Origin: Clostridia bacterium
GTDB lineage: Bacteria; Bacillota; Clostridia; Oscillospirales; Acutalibacteraceae
Direction of reading: 5' to 3'
Length of the DNA stretch: 64,000 nt
Assembly (NCBI GenBank): GCA_017465505.1
Contig: JAFTWB010000004.1
Location: 20,121-84,120, forward strand
Made by a program: the position numbers and the translations under genes
The notes under the pieces: model-generated
What the model saw: the letters and a program-made list of their open reading frames with translations, nothing else
Database searches by the model: none
What the model was told of the DNA's origin: nothing
In this document: one piece after another, positions 41,932 to 49,774 of the stretch
Layout: every line of letters begins with the position of its first letter
How positions within the stretch are numbered: position 1 is the first letter of the stretch

Positions 41932-42001
41932 CCGTTAGCCACGGCGGGCCATTCCGCCTTTTGAAAGGCTAGCGGCAATGGTTGTGTGTGCTTAACGGCG
42001 G
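41932..42001 (+). repeat. Structured repeat, copy 2
   Basis: The layout is as in copy 1: hairpin CCGT-TAGCC-ACGG, then a 56-nt core from GGGCCATTCC to AACGGCGG. Here the closing pair is CCGCC with GGCGG, a compensated change from CCACC/GGTGG. 35 of 56 core positions match copy 1. Copies 1 and 2 are direct repeats that enclose arrays B1 and B2. Confidence 0.72.
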
Positions 42002-42044
42002 GATCAAAAGTTAAACTGTGTTTAAAAAACAAATATCAAGAATC

Positions 42045-42075
42045 AACCGTCACGGATTATCCGTGGCGGTTTTTT
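42045..42075 (+). terminator. Intrinsic terminator downstream of the repeat region
   Basis: AACCGTCACGG and CCGTGGCGGTT form an 11-bp stem (one G-T pair) with an ATTAT loop, followed by T-rich sequence. It is the first strong terminator after the ABC permease, so the transcript may include all the repeats. Confidence 0.8.
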
Positions 42076-42147
42076 GTTGCAGATAAACAAAAAGCATTGG
42101 TCTTTTATGTCAATTTGTACCTGATTATCAAATTTTCTAAAAAGATG

Positions 42148-42176
42148 TTGACAAGTTTCCTTGTCATTCGTATAAT
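42148..42176 (+). promoter_or_regulatory. Perfect consensus promoter for the XRE-DUF3169 operon
   Basis: TTGACA and TATAAT are both perfect and separated by 17 bp. The -35 box and spacer lie inside the first of two operators, so repressor binding should block RNA polymerase. Confidence 0.85.
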
Positions 42177-42200
42177 GCTTATTGACAAGAAAACTTGTCA
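42149..42200 (+). promoter_or_regulatory. Twin operators for the XRE repressor
   Basis: TGACAAG-TTTC-CTTGTCA (42149-42166) and TGACAAG-AAAA-CTTGTCA (42183-42200) are two perfect 7-4-7 inverted repeats. Their centres are 34 bp apart, about three helical turns. One covers the -35 box and the other the transcript start. Autoregulation by the adjacent XRE protein is inferred. Confidence 0.75.
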
Positions 42201-42223
42201 TTTTAATTGGAAGGAGAAAGAAT

Positions 42224-42442
42224 ATGCCCCTTAACAACAAACTGAAGGAGTATCGCTCGGCTCTTGGGGTTAATCAGGCTGAGATGGGTGCTTTGGTGGG
42301 AACATCCCGTCAGACCATAAGCCAGATAGAGCGTGGGGATTACTCCCCGTCTGTTACCCTTGCACTTAAAATTGCGAAGGTGTGCAAAGCTACGGTAGAA
42401 GACATTTTTATTTATACGGAGGATGAGGAAAATGAAAACTGA
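42224..42442 (+). CDS. XRE-family helix-turn-helix repressor
   Basis: The 72-residue protein is one HTH_3 domain: LKEYRSALGVNQAEMGALVG and TSRQTISQIERGDYSPSVTL hold the two DNA-contact helices, followed by KIAKVCKATVEDIF. I chose the ATG at 42224 because GGAAGGAGA precedes it. Small XRE proteins next to DUF3169 membrane proteins are a recurring pair. The perfect promoter overlapped by twin inverted repeats suggests that it represses its own operon. Confidence 0.92.
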   Translation: MPLNNKLKEYRSALGVNQAEMGALVGTSRQTISQIERGDYSPSVTLALKIAKVCKATVEDIFIYTEDEENEN

Positions 42443-43238
42443 CAAAAATATCAAAACCAATAACAAAAAGAAAACACTCACAACTGTCTTAGTGTTTGCT
42501 GCACTTTGTATTTTGGGCGGATGTTTGGGTGTGTTTATCGGCTATTTTTCAGGTCAGTATGAAAGCTTCGATTTAACTGCCATAAAAGAAATAATCAAGA
42601 ATATACTTATTTATGTTACCCCTGTGGCAATACTAGGTGTTTTTGCCTTTGTGCTTATATATTCAATCTTTGGCCACAACAAAGCCAAGAAGGCAATTTT
42701 AAATTGGGACGGCGAGGACGAAGAGTACATAGAAAAGATTGAGGCTAAACTTGGTGTAATCATTTCAATGCTCACCATTGGTCTTATCCTTATATACGCT
42801 CTTTTTGCGATATATTTCTATGCTTTATTTAATCTTATGAACCCCGAGCAGTTCTTTAATACACTCCCCTTGATGGCACTTGTGTTTATGGCATTTTTTG
42901 CAACTCTTTTCTACAACACCTTTATGCAGAGAGCCTGTGTAGAGCTTGTAAAGAAAATCAATCCCGAGAAAAAGGGCGACACCCTTTCTGTTAACTTCCA
43001 GAAAGAATGGGAGCAGAGTATGGACGAAGCCCAGAAGCTTATGCTTTATGAAACAGGATACCGCACATACAAGGTAATGAACTATGCTTTAATGATTGCC
43101 TGGCTTATCTGCACACTTGGCATTATGTTCGGAATGGGTCTTATGCCTACACTGGTGGTTTCTGCTTTGTGGCTTACTTCAACCATTACTTACTCGGTTT
43201 ACGGCTATAAAATAGAGCATAAAAACAAAAAAAGGTAA
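42432..43238 (+). CDS. DUF3169 family membrane protein
   Basis: The protein of about 268 residues has two N-terminal hydrophobic segments (LTTVLVFAALCILGGCLGVF; IYVTPVAILGVFAFVLIYSI), a charged stretch (WDGEDEEYIEKIEAKLG), two more segments, then the DUF3169-type block MLYETGYRTYKVMNYALMIA and two final segments. I chose the ATG at 42432 because GGAGGATGAGG lies upstream. It overlaps the XRE gene by 11 nt. The function is unknown; pairing with a repressor suggests a regulated membrane response. Confidence 0.75.
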   Translation: MKTDKNIKTNNKKKTLTTVLVFAALCILGGCLGVFIGYFSGQYESFDLTAIKEIIKNILIYVTPVAILGVFAFVLIYSIFGHNKAKKAILNWDGEDEEYIEKIEAKLGVIISMLTIGLILIYALFAIYFYALFNLMNPEQFFNTLPLMALVFMAFFATLFYNTFMQRACVELVKKINPEKKGDTLSVNFQKEWEQSMDEAQKLMLYETGYRTYKVMNYALMIAWLICTLGIMFGMGLMPTLVVSALWLTSTITYSVYGYKIEHKNKKR

Positions 43239-43285
43239 CAAATTGTCGGAAATTACACTTGATTTAAAATATTTTCAAAAATGTA

Positions 43286-43331
43286 TTGACATTTAATGAT
43301 AATTGTATTATTGTATTAGTACGGTAATACA
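43286..43331 (+). promoter_or_regulatory. Promoter with TGTATTA-N6-TAATACA operator
   Basis: TTGACA and TATTGT are separated by 17 bp. Overlapping and following the -10 box is TGTATTA-GTACGG-TAATACA (43312-43331), a perfect 7-6-7 inverted repeat of the type bound by GntR-family dimers. The TTAGTAC core also occurs after the promoter at 39248. Confidence 0.6.
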
Positions 43332-43436
43332 GTCCACGGAAGGTATACGGAAAATAGGAAACGGACGATTACCGCAAGGCGACAGGGAGCTGATTTATCC
43401 ATCCACTCCTGAATCACTCCCTGACGCGCCTCAGGG
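43322..43436 (+). promoter_or_regulatory. Structured 5' leader with mutually exclusive stems
   Basis: The leader of the zinc-ribbon gene has CGGTAAT/ATTACCG enclosing GTCC/GGAC. CAGGGAG (43383) can then pair with CTCCCTG (43417), or CCCTGA (43419) with TCAGGG (43431), but not both. This suggests a switching RNA, but I recognise no known riboswitch class. No T tract follows the last stem. Confidence 0.45.
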
Positions 43437-43480
43437 TTTAAGGTATATGAAAAATAGAAAATACTTTTTTGGAGGTACAT

Positions 43481-44047
43481 ATGAAAAACTGTTTAAAATG
43501 TAACGAGCCCTTAGTGGAAGGCTCAAAATTCTGTAACGCCTGCGGCGCTCCTGCAGATATGGCTAAAACCGAAGCCGAGCTGATTGCTGAGGAACAGGCA
43601 GTTCTCAACAGATTCAGTCTTGGACTCAAGCACGAAAGAATGGCTTGGAAATTCGCAAGCATTGCGTGGATAATTTTTTCGGCATTTTTAATTATTTTCG
43701 GCTTAGTCTTCGGTTTACTTGCAGGTGCCGCAGCAATTGCACAGGGCGGCGAACTGATTGCTCTTCTTCCACTGGCTATGATGTATTTCTTTATGGGTCT
43801 TATGTTCCTGCCCATTGCAATCATCAACCTTTCAATGAAAAACAAGCTTGCAAATTATCGTGAAAAGCTCTTCACTGATTGCAGTGACGGCATAGGTCAC
43901 TTTTCAGTAGGCTCAATTGTTTTCTGTGCTTTCTTCAACGAAGTTGCACTTGTGTTTAACATTGTTTACTTTATCTTTTCAAAAAGAAATGCCGCTGTTA
44001 TTAAGCGAATCAAAGCAAGACAGGCACAGCTTAACACACAGCAGTAA
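43481..44047 (+). CDS. Zinc-ribbon membrane protein, first of three paralogues
   Basis: The 188-residue protein starts with a Cys4 zinc ribbon (CLKCNEPLVEGSKFCNACG). A conserved block, VLNRFSLGLKHERMAWKFAS, precedes three hydrophobic segments and a basic C-terminus (KRIKARQAQ). The block is shared with the next two genes (GL-HE--A). GGAGGT lies before the ATG at 43481. The protein probably sits in the membrane with the ribbon in the cytosol. The function is unknown. Confidence 0.7.
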   Translation: MKNCLKCNEPLVEGSKFCNACGAPADMAKTEAELIAEEQAVLNRFSLGLKHERMAWKFASIAWIIFSAFLIIFGLVFGLLAGAAAIAQGGELIALLPLAMMYFFMGLMFLPIAIINLSMKNKLANYREKLFTDCSDGIGHFSVGSIVFCAFFNEVALVFNIVYFIFSKRNAAVIKRIKARQAQLNTQQ

Positions 44048-44085
44048 TTTTTAAAATATTTTTATTAAATTTGGAGGTTATAAAA

Positions 44086-44655
44086 ATGAACACAAAAGAA
44101 AATGTAGTTACAAGACTCTCACGAGGCCTCAGACACGAAAGCCTTGCATACAGAATTTACGGTATCGTAGCATTGGTACTGTCAATCATCATTATTGTAT
44201 GCGGTCTGGTTATGACAATCGGCGGCGCTTTCCTTACTGACGCAGAATATCACAACGAAGCAAACATCATCAACAATGAGTTTATTGACGGTGACACAGA
44301 TGTAATTCTTGGAAACAGCAGCATTGACATCACAGACGACGATGTACACATTCACATCGACGGCGATGATATCAACATCACCGAGGATGACGTTGCAATC
44401 TTTGCAGGTGCCAGCGTAGTATTTATGGGTGTTTTCTACTCTATATACGGCTTTGTTTACCTTGCAGTTGCAATTGTAAACCTTGTTCTTGCTTCTAAGA
44501 TTAAGAAGTACAGCCTTAACGCAGACTTAACAGTTAAGCACGCCGGCTCTGTGGGCTCAATTGTTGTAGCAGCACTCTTTAACCAGATTGCTCTTATTTT
44601 TGTAATCATTAACTTTGTTATTGCAAAGAAAAACCGTGCAGTTCTTGAGGGCTGA
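44086..44655 (+). CDS. Membrane protein, second paralogue
   Basis: The 189-residue protein starts MNTKENVVTRLSRGLRHESL and has three or four hydrophobic segments. Between the first two is an acidic extracellular-type stretch (DITDDDVHIHIDGDDINIT), and it ends in VIAKKNRAV. It lacks the zinc ribbon of the first gene but shares the LSRGLRHESLAYRIYGI block with the third. GGAGGT sits before the ATG. The function is unknown. Confidence 0.68.
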   Translation: MNTKENVVTRLSRGLRHESLAYRIYGIVALVLSIIIIVCGLVMTIGGAFLTDAEYHNEANIINNEFIDGDTDVILGNSSIDITDDDVHIHIDGDDINITEDDVAIFAGASVVFMGVFYSIYGFVYLAVAIVNLVLASKIKKYSLNADLTVKHAGSVGSIVVAALFNQIALIFVIINFVIAKKNRAVLEG

Positions 44656-44680
44656 TTAAAAAACCATCGGAGGGTAAAAA

Positions 44681-45184
44681 ATGAACACTAAAGAAAATGC
44701 AGTTGCAAGACTTTCTACAGGCTTAAAGCACGAGGCTCTTGCATACAGAATCACCGGTATTGTATACCTTGTTTTATCTATTATTCTTATTATTGTGGGC
44801 ATTGTTTCAATGTTCACAGGTGCTTACCTTACAGCCACTGAAACCGATTCCTACAATACAGCTTCTGACAGCTTTGTTTTCAGCATAAACGACGAAGAAT
44901 ACATTGTAAACGATAGCGACGTTGCCGTTGCCGCAGGTGCAGGTGTTATTGCACTCAGCGGTTTTTACCTTGGCTTTGGAATAAGCCTTCTCGTTATCGC
45001 AATCATTAACCTGGTTATGGCTTCAAAGGCAAGCAAACGCAGACTCAGCGAGGTGCTCACAATCAAACACGCAAGCTCTGTCAGCACAATCGTTGTTGCC
45101 GCTCTCTTTAACGAAATCGCTCTTATCTTTGTAATCATCAACTTCGTTTTTGCTAAGAGAAACAGAGCTTTATTATCTGAATAA
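44681..45184 (+). CDS. Membrane protein, third paralogue
   Basis: The 167-residue protein starts MNTKENAVARLSTGLKHEAL and is clearly a duplicate of the preceding gene: the same N-terminal block, the same segment order and ending (EIALIFVIINFVFAKRNRA). The acidic loop is shorter and different. Together with the first two genes it forms a tandem family with one promoter region. Purpose unknown. Confidence 0.68.
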   Translation: MNTKENAVARLSTGLKHEALAYRITGIVYLVLSIILIIVGIVSMFTGAYLTATETDSYNTASDSFVFSINDEEYIVNDSDVAVAAGAGVIALSGFYLGFGISLLVIAIINLVMASKASKRRLSEVLTIKHASSVSTIVVAALFNEIALIFVIINFVFAKRNRALLSE

Positions 45185-45191
45185 ACACTTT

Positions 45192-45212
45192 GGGGAGTCT
45201 TTAAGGCTCCCC
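45192..45212 (+). terminator. Weak terminator or attenuator hairpin
   Basis: GGGGAG and CTCCCC pair across a 9-nt loop between the third paralogue and the DUF4177-like gene, followed by TGCTTTAT. The poor T tract suggests partial read-through. Confidence 0.4.
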
Positions 45213-45235
45213 TGCTTTATAATCAGGAGGAAATT

Positions 45236-45391
45236 GTGAACCAGTATAAAGTTGAAACCTGCAAAGTAAAATACGCAGAACAGAAAATGAACGAAATGGC
45301 AAAAGAGGGTTGGCAGGTTGTTGCCGTATCCCCCGACATTGCCGCAGGTTATGGCGTTATCATAACCTTTGAACGCAAGTTAAACTCTTAA
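45236..45391 (+). CDS. Small DUF4177-like protein
   Basis: This 51-residue frame starts with GTG after AGGAGG and reads VNQYKVETCKVKYAEQKMNE, then MAKEGWQVVAVSPD and GVIITFERKL. The spacing of YKV, the helix, EGWQVV and the last strand is that of DUF4177, a small alpha/beta domain. The function is unknown. It is the last gene after the three paralogues, separated from them by a weak hairpin. Confidence 0.7.
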   Translation: MNQYKVETCKVKYAEQKMNEMAKEGWQVVAVSPDIAAGYGVIITFERKLNS

Positions 45392-45426
45392 ATAACTAAA
45401 GTTAAATATATGAAGAATATAGATTT

Positions 45427-45500
45427 CCACCGTTAATGATAGCTTTAACATATATCAAGCTTAACAAAAGGCGGAATTGCCCTGCGGGTGGCTGACCCGC
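45427..45500 (-). repeat. Structured repeat, copy 3 (inverted)
   Basis: On the minus strand, hairpin GCGGGT-CAGCC-ACCCGC is followed by a 56-nt core from GGGCAATTCC to AACGGTGG. The closing pair is CCGCC with GGTGG (one G-T pair), and TGATA can pair with TATCA inside. The loop CAGCC corresponds to TAGCC in copies 1 and 2. Confidence 0.72.
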
Positions 45501-45503
45501 AAA

Positions 45504-45540
45504 AAACGCTCACCTTGATGAAAAATCAAGGTGAGCGTTT
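45504..45540. terminator. Bidirectional terminator with 16-bp stem
   Basis: AAACGCTCACCTTGAT and ATCAAGGTGAGCGTTT pair around a 5-nt loop. CTTTTT follows on the plus strand and an A-rich run precedes it. It ends both the DUF4177-like side and the converging activase operon. Confidence 0.88.
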
Positions 45541-45544
45541 CTTT

Positions 45545-48500
45545 TTATTCTTTTATTTTGTTTTTTGCCTCTGTAAGCATAAGCTTTATACGGTTAAGCT
45601 GATTAACCTCACTGGCACCGGGGTCATAATCCACTGTTGCGATATTTGCCTGAGGCAGTGCACTTCTGACCGCCTTAAGTACGCCTTTGCCCACAATATG
45701 GTTTGGCAGACAGCCAAAGGGCTGGATACAAACAATATTGGGCACTCCGTTTTCAATAAAGTGAACCATCTCGGCAGTAAGGAACCAACCCTCGCCGTAC
45801 TGGTTGCCGATGGATATAAATCGGCTTGCGGTTTTTGCCAACTCCTTCATAGGAGTTGAAGGCTCAAACCTCTTGCTCTTTTTAAGAGCTTTTGTGGCAG
45901 GGAAACGTACAAAATTAAGCATTTTACCCAAGGCAGCACCGCCGATTTTTGAGCTTAATTTGCCGCCTAAGTTCTTGTGACGGAAGGCTCTGCCGAAGCC
46001 GCTGTAAATAAAGAAGTCGAGAAAATCAGGCACAACTGCCTCTGCTCCCTCTTCCTCAAGCCTTTCTACCAGATTACCGTTGGCAAGAGGCATATACTTA
46101 ACGAGGATTTCGCCAACAATGCCGACTCTGGGCTTTTTCACATCACGAAGTGGGAGATTGTCAAAATCATTGACAATTGCCTTACAGGTTTTCATATATG
46201 TAGAAACGGAGAAATGCTTTTTCTGAATCTGCTCTGCACAAGTGTCAAGCCACTTTCTCTTAAGTGCCTCTGCACTGCCCTTTTCCTTTTCATAGGGACG
46301 TGTGCGGTACAGGCATTTCATAATAAGGTCGCCGTACACAAGGCTTGCACCGCCTCTGACCATCATAGGCACAGTGAGCTTAAAGCCGGGGTTAGACTCA
46401 AGCTTGCTTAGGTTAAGAGAAATTACGGGGATATGACCCATTCCCTCTCTATCCAGAGCTCGGCGGATAAATCCGATGTAATTGGTAGCACGGCAGCAAC
46501 CGCCTGTCTGAGTCATAAGAATTGCAAGCTTATCGGTGTCGTACTTGCCGCTTTTAACTGCGGAAAGAAGCTGACCCACCATAATAAGTGAGGGGTAGCA
46601 GGCGTCGTTGTTAACGCATTTAAGGCCCATATCAACGGCACTTCTGTTGTCGTTATCAAGGATAACAAAGTTGTAGCCGTAGGCGTTAAAGGTTGCCTGC
46701 ACAAGCTCAAAATGCATTGGAGCCATCTGAGGAGCGATGATGGTGTATCTGTCGTCCCTCATTTGCTCGGTGAAAATTGTGCGGTGATAAGCGGTGGAAA
46801 CATCCTTGTGCTTTACATTATTCTTATCTCTTTCCTCAATTGCCGCCATAAGGGAGCGGATACGGATTCTCGCCGCACCAAGGTTATTTACCTCATCAAT
46901 TTTAAGAACAGTATAAAGCTTGCCGCTTGCCTCTAAGATTTCTGCAACCTGGTCTGTTGTAACGGCGTCCAGACCACAACCGAAGGAGTTAAGCTGTAAA
47001 AGCTCTGCGTCATCTCTGTGACGTACAAACTCAGCGGCACGGTAAAGTCTTGAGTGATAACTCCACTGATCAGTTACTCTTAAAGGTCTTTCTACCTTCA
47101 CTTCTTCGGGAACACTATCTTCTGTAAGAACATTGAAGCCATAGCCCGAAATCATAGCAGGGATTCCGTGGTTAATCTCGGGGTCGCAGTGGTAAGGTCT
47201 GGAAGCAAGGACAATCATTTTGCCCTTTTTCTTTTCGGTTTCCTTTATAATTTCTGCACCCTTTTTGCGGATGTCGGCTTTTGCGTTCATAAGCTCAGCC
47301 CAAGCTTTGTGGCAGGCTTTTTTAGTTTCGCTCTTTTTAATGGAGAAGCTCTCACGAAAGACCTCTGCCACTCTGTCGGTGAGGGTTTTCTCGTCGCTGA
47401 AAGCTAAGAAAGGATGGATAAACTGAGCCTTGCCTGAGGTGATATTCTCAACGTTGTTGTTGATATTTTCAGGTGTGCCGATAACTATGGGGCAGTTGTA
47501 TTTATTCTTTGCACCCTCTTCGGGACGTTCGAAGTATACACTGGGATAAAAAATCCTGTCAACACCGTTTTTAATCAGCCACTCAATATGACCGTGAGCA
47601 AGCTTTGCAGGATAGCAAAGGCTTTCGGAAGGGATAGACTCCATTCCCAGCTCGTAGATTTCACGGCTTGAATAAGGAGAAAGCTTCACGCAGAAGCCCA
47701 GCTCTTTAAAGAGCCTTGCCCAGAAGGGGTAGTTTTCGTACATATTCAGCACTCTGGGAATACCGATAACGCCTCGGCTTGCTTTGCTCTCTTCTAAAGG
47801 CTCAAGGGAGAAGATACGGTTCTTTTTGTATTCAACCATATCAAAGCCTTTTTCACGCTTAGCCTCACCACCCAGAGGACGCTCACATCTGTTACCTGAA
47901 ATGTGACGCTCCTTGCCTCGGAAGGTGTTTACTGTAAGCATACAGTTGTTGGAGCACTTGCCGCACCTTATGGCGGTGGTGTTATATTTAAGGTCCTGAA
48001 TTTCCTCAAAGCTGATAATAGAGCTCTCGCCCACACTTCTCTCTTTAGCAATGAGAGCGGCACCAAAGGCACCCATAAGTCCCGAAATATCGGGGCAGAT
48101 CGCCTCTTTGCCTGTAAGCTTTTCGAAGGCTCGCAGCACTGCCTCAGAGCAGAAAGTACCACCCTGAACCATAATGTGCTCGCCCAAGCCCTTTGAGGAG
48201 CTGAGCTTGATAACCTTGAAAAGTGCATTTTTAACAACACTGTAAGCAAGACCTGCGGAAATGTCAGAAAGGGTTGCACCCTCTTTCTGAGCCTGCTTTA
48301 CGTTGGAGTTCATAAAAACAGTGCAACGTGTGCCAAGGTCCAACGGGTGAGGAGCAAAGAGAGCTTCTTTTGAAAATTCCTGAGCGGTTTTGCCCATAGA
48401 AACGGCAAAATTTTCAAGGAAAGAGCCGCAGCCCGAAGAGCAGGCCTCGTTAAGAAGAACACTGTCAACTGAGCTGTTTTTAATCTTTATAAACTTCATA

Positions 48501-49774
48501 TCCTGACCGCCGATGTCAAGCATACATTCTGTATCCTTATCAAAGAATCTGGCGGCGGTATAGTGAGCGATGGTTTCAACCTCACCGAAATCCAGCCTGA
48601 AAGCAGACTTAAGAAGGCTTTCGCCATAGCCTGTGGAGCAAGCACCCTTAATAGTTGCACTCTTGGGAAAATTCCGTGAAAGCTCCTTTAAGGCAAGCTT
48701 TGCGGTATTTATGGGCGAGGTGTTGTTGCTTGAGTAAAAGTCCCACAAAAGCTCTCCGCTCTCGCCTATAAGAGCAAGCTTTGTGGTGGTTGAGCCTGCG
48801 TCAATACCAAGGTAGCAAGCTCCGCTGTATGTACTTAAATCAGCCCTCTTCACCTTATTCTTTGCGTGGCGAAGGGAGAAAGCCTTGTACTCTTCTTCGC
48901 TTTCAAACAAGGGCTCAAGACGTTTAAGCTCAAAGCTCATCTCCCCTGCGTTCTCTAAATCAAGAATAACCTGAGAAATCAGCTTTTCTTTACTTTCTTC
49001 TGCACAGAATGCAGTACCTATTGCCGGGAAAAGATGGGAACTTTCAGGGTCAACTGTGGTTTCATCAGTAAGGTTAAGTGTGCGGATAAATGCCTTTTTA
49101 AGCTCTGTTAAAAAGTGCAGAGGGCCGCCTAAGAAAGCAACTGTACCTCTGATGGGTTTGCCGCAGGCAAGTCCTGAAATTGTCTGATTTACAACCGCTT
49201 GAAAGATAGAAGCAGACAAATCCTCTTTAGTAGCACCGTCGTTAATAAGGGGCTGGATGTCGCTTTTTGCGAAAACACCGCACCTTGCCGCTATAGGATA
49301 AATCTGATTATAATTTTTGGCGTACTCGTTAAGGCCCGTTGCGTCTGTCTGCAAGAGAGCCGCCATCTGGTCGATAAAAGAGCCTGTGCCGCCGGCACAG
49401 ACACCGTTCATTCTCTCTTCCAGTCCGCCTGTGAAATATATGATTTTTGCGTCCTCGCCACCAAGCTCAATGGCAACATCTGTCTGAGGAGCAAGGCGTT
49501 TAACTGCCTCTGCCTCTGCCACAACCTCCTGCACAAAGCCGATATTCATAAGCTTTGAAAGGTTAAGGCTGCCGCTGCCTGTGACGTTGAGCTTGAGAGA
49601 AATATCTCCCAGCTCTTCTTTTGCCTCCATAAGAAGGTTTTTAAATGTATCTCTGATATTAGCAAAATGGCGCATATAGCGACCGAACACCATATTGCCG
49701 TTCTCGTCGAGAACCACAAGTTTAACGGTGGTGGAGCCGATATCTGCGCCTGCTAAGTAAGTTTTTGCACTCAC
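45545..49774 (-). CDS. Large acyl-CoA dehydratase activase-related protein
   Basis: The 1409-residue protein has two BadF/HgdC-type ASKHA domains. In the first (about 5-260) are GADIGSTTVKLVV, ELGGEDAKIIYF and CAGGTGSFIDQM; in the second (about 323-580), GIDAGSTTTKLALIG, DIGGQDMKFIKI and EACSSGCGSFLE. A Cys motif (CGKCSNNC) follows, then a DUF2229 region and a dehydratase-subunit-like C-terminus. Activases of this type use ATP to reduce a [4Fe-4S] dehydratase, but no dehydratase gene is adjacent. The start is GTG, overlapping plsY by 4 nt. The real substrate is unknown. Confidence 0.88.
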   Translation of the reverse strand: MSAKTYLAGADIGSTTVKLVVLDENGNMVFGRYMRHFANIRDTFKNLLMEAKEELGDISLKLNVTGSGSLNLSKLMNIGFVQEVVAEAEAVKRLAPQTDVAIELGGEDAKIIYFTGGLEERMNGVCAGGTGSFIDQMAALLQTDATGLNEYAKNYNQIYPIAARCGVFAKSDIQPLINDGATKEDLSASIFQAVVNQTISGLACGKPIRGTVAFLGGPLHFLTELKKAFIRTLNLTDETTVDPESSHLFPAIGTAFCAEESKEKLISQVILDLENAGEMSFELKRLEPLFESEEEYKAFSLRHAKNKVKRADLSTYSGACYLGIDAGSTTTKLALIGESGELLWDFYSSNNTSPINTAKLALKELSRNFPKSATIKGACSTGYGESLLKSAFRLDFGEVETIAHYTAARFFDKDTECMLDIGGQDMKFIKIKNSSVDSVLLNEACSSGCGSFLENFAVSMGKTAQEFSKEALFAPHPLDLGTRCTVFMNSNVKQAQKEGATLSDISAGLAYSVVKNALFKVIKLSSSKGLGEHIMVQGGTFCSEAVLRAFEKLTGKEAICPDISGLMGAFGAALIAKERSVGESSIISFEEIQDLKYNTTAIRCGKCSNNCMLTVNTFRGKERHISGNRCERPLGGEAKREKGFDMVEYKKNRIFSLEPLEESKASRGVIGIPRVLNMYENYPFWARLFKELGFCVKLSPYSSREIYELGMESIPSESLCYPAKLAHGHIEWLIKNGVDRIFYPSVYFERPEEGAKNKYNCPIVIGTPENINNNVENITSGKAQFIHPFLAFSDEKTLTDRVAEVFRESFSIKKSETKKACHKAWAELMNAKADIRKKGAEIIKETEKKKGKMIVLASRPYHCDPEINHGIPAMISGYGFNVLTEDSVPEEVKVERPLRVTDQWSYHSRLYRAAEFVRHRDDAELLQLNSFGCGLDAVTTDQVAEILEASGKLYTVLKIDEVNNLGAARIRIRSLMAAIEERDKNNVKHKDVSTAYHRTIFTEQMRDDRYTIIAPQMAPMHFELVQATFNAYGYNFVILDNDNRSAVDMGLKCVNNDACYPSLIMVGQLLSAVKSGKYDTDKLAILMTQTGGCCRATNYIGFIRRALDREGMGHIPVISLNLSKLESNPGFKLTVPMMVRGGASLVYGDLIMKCLYRTRPYEKEKGSAEALKRKWLDTCAEQIQKKHFSVSTYMKTCKAIVNDFDNLPLRDVKKPRVGIVGEILVKYMPLANGNLVERLEEEGAEAVVPDFLDFFIYSGFGRAFRHKNLGGKLSSKIGGAALGKMLNFVRFPATKALKKSKRFEPSTPMKELAKTASRFISIGNQYGEGWFLTAEMVHFIENGVPNIVCIQPFGCLPNHIVGKGVLKAVRSALPQANIATVDYDPGASEVNQLNRIKLMLTEAKNKIKE

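Noticed and set aside
43303-43503. 66-codon plus-strand frame upstream of the zinc-ribbon gene
   Set aside because: No ribosome site, and it runs through the operator and structured leader into the real gene in another frame.
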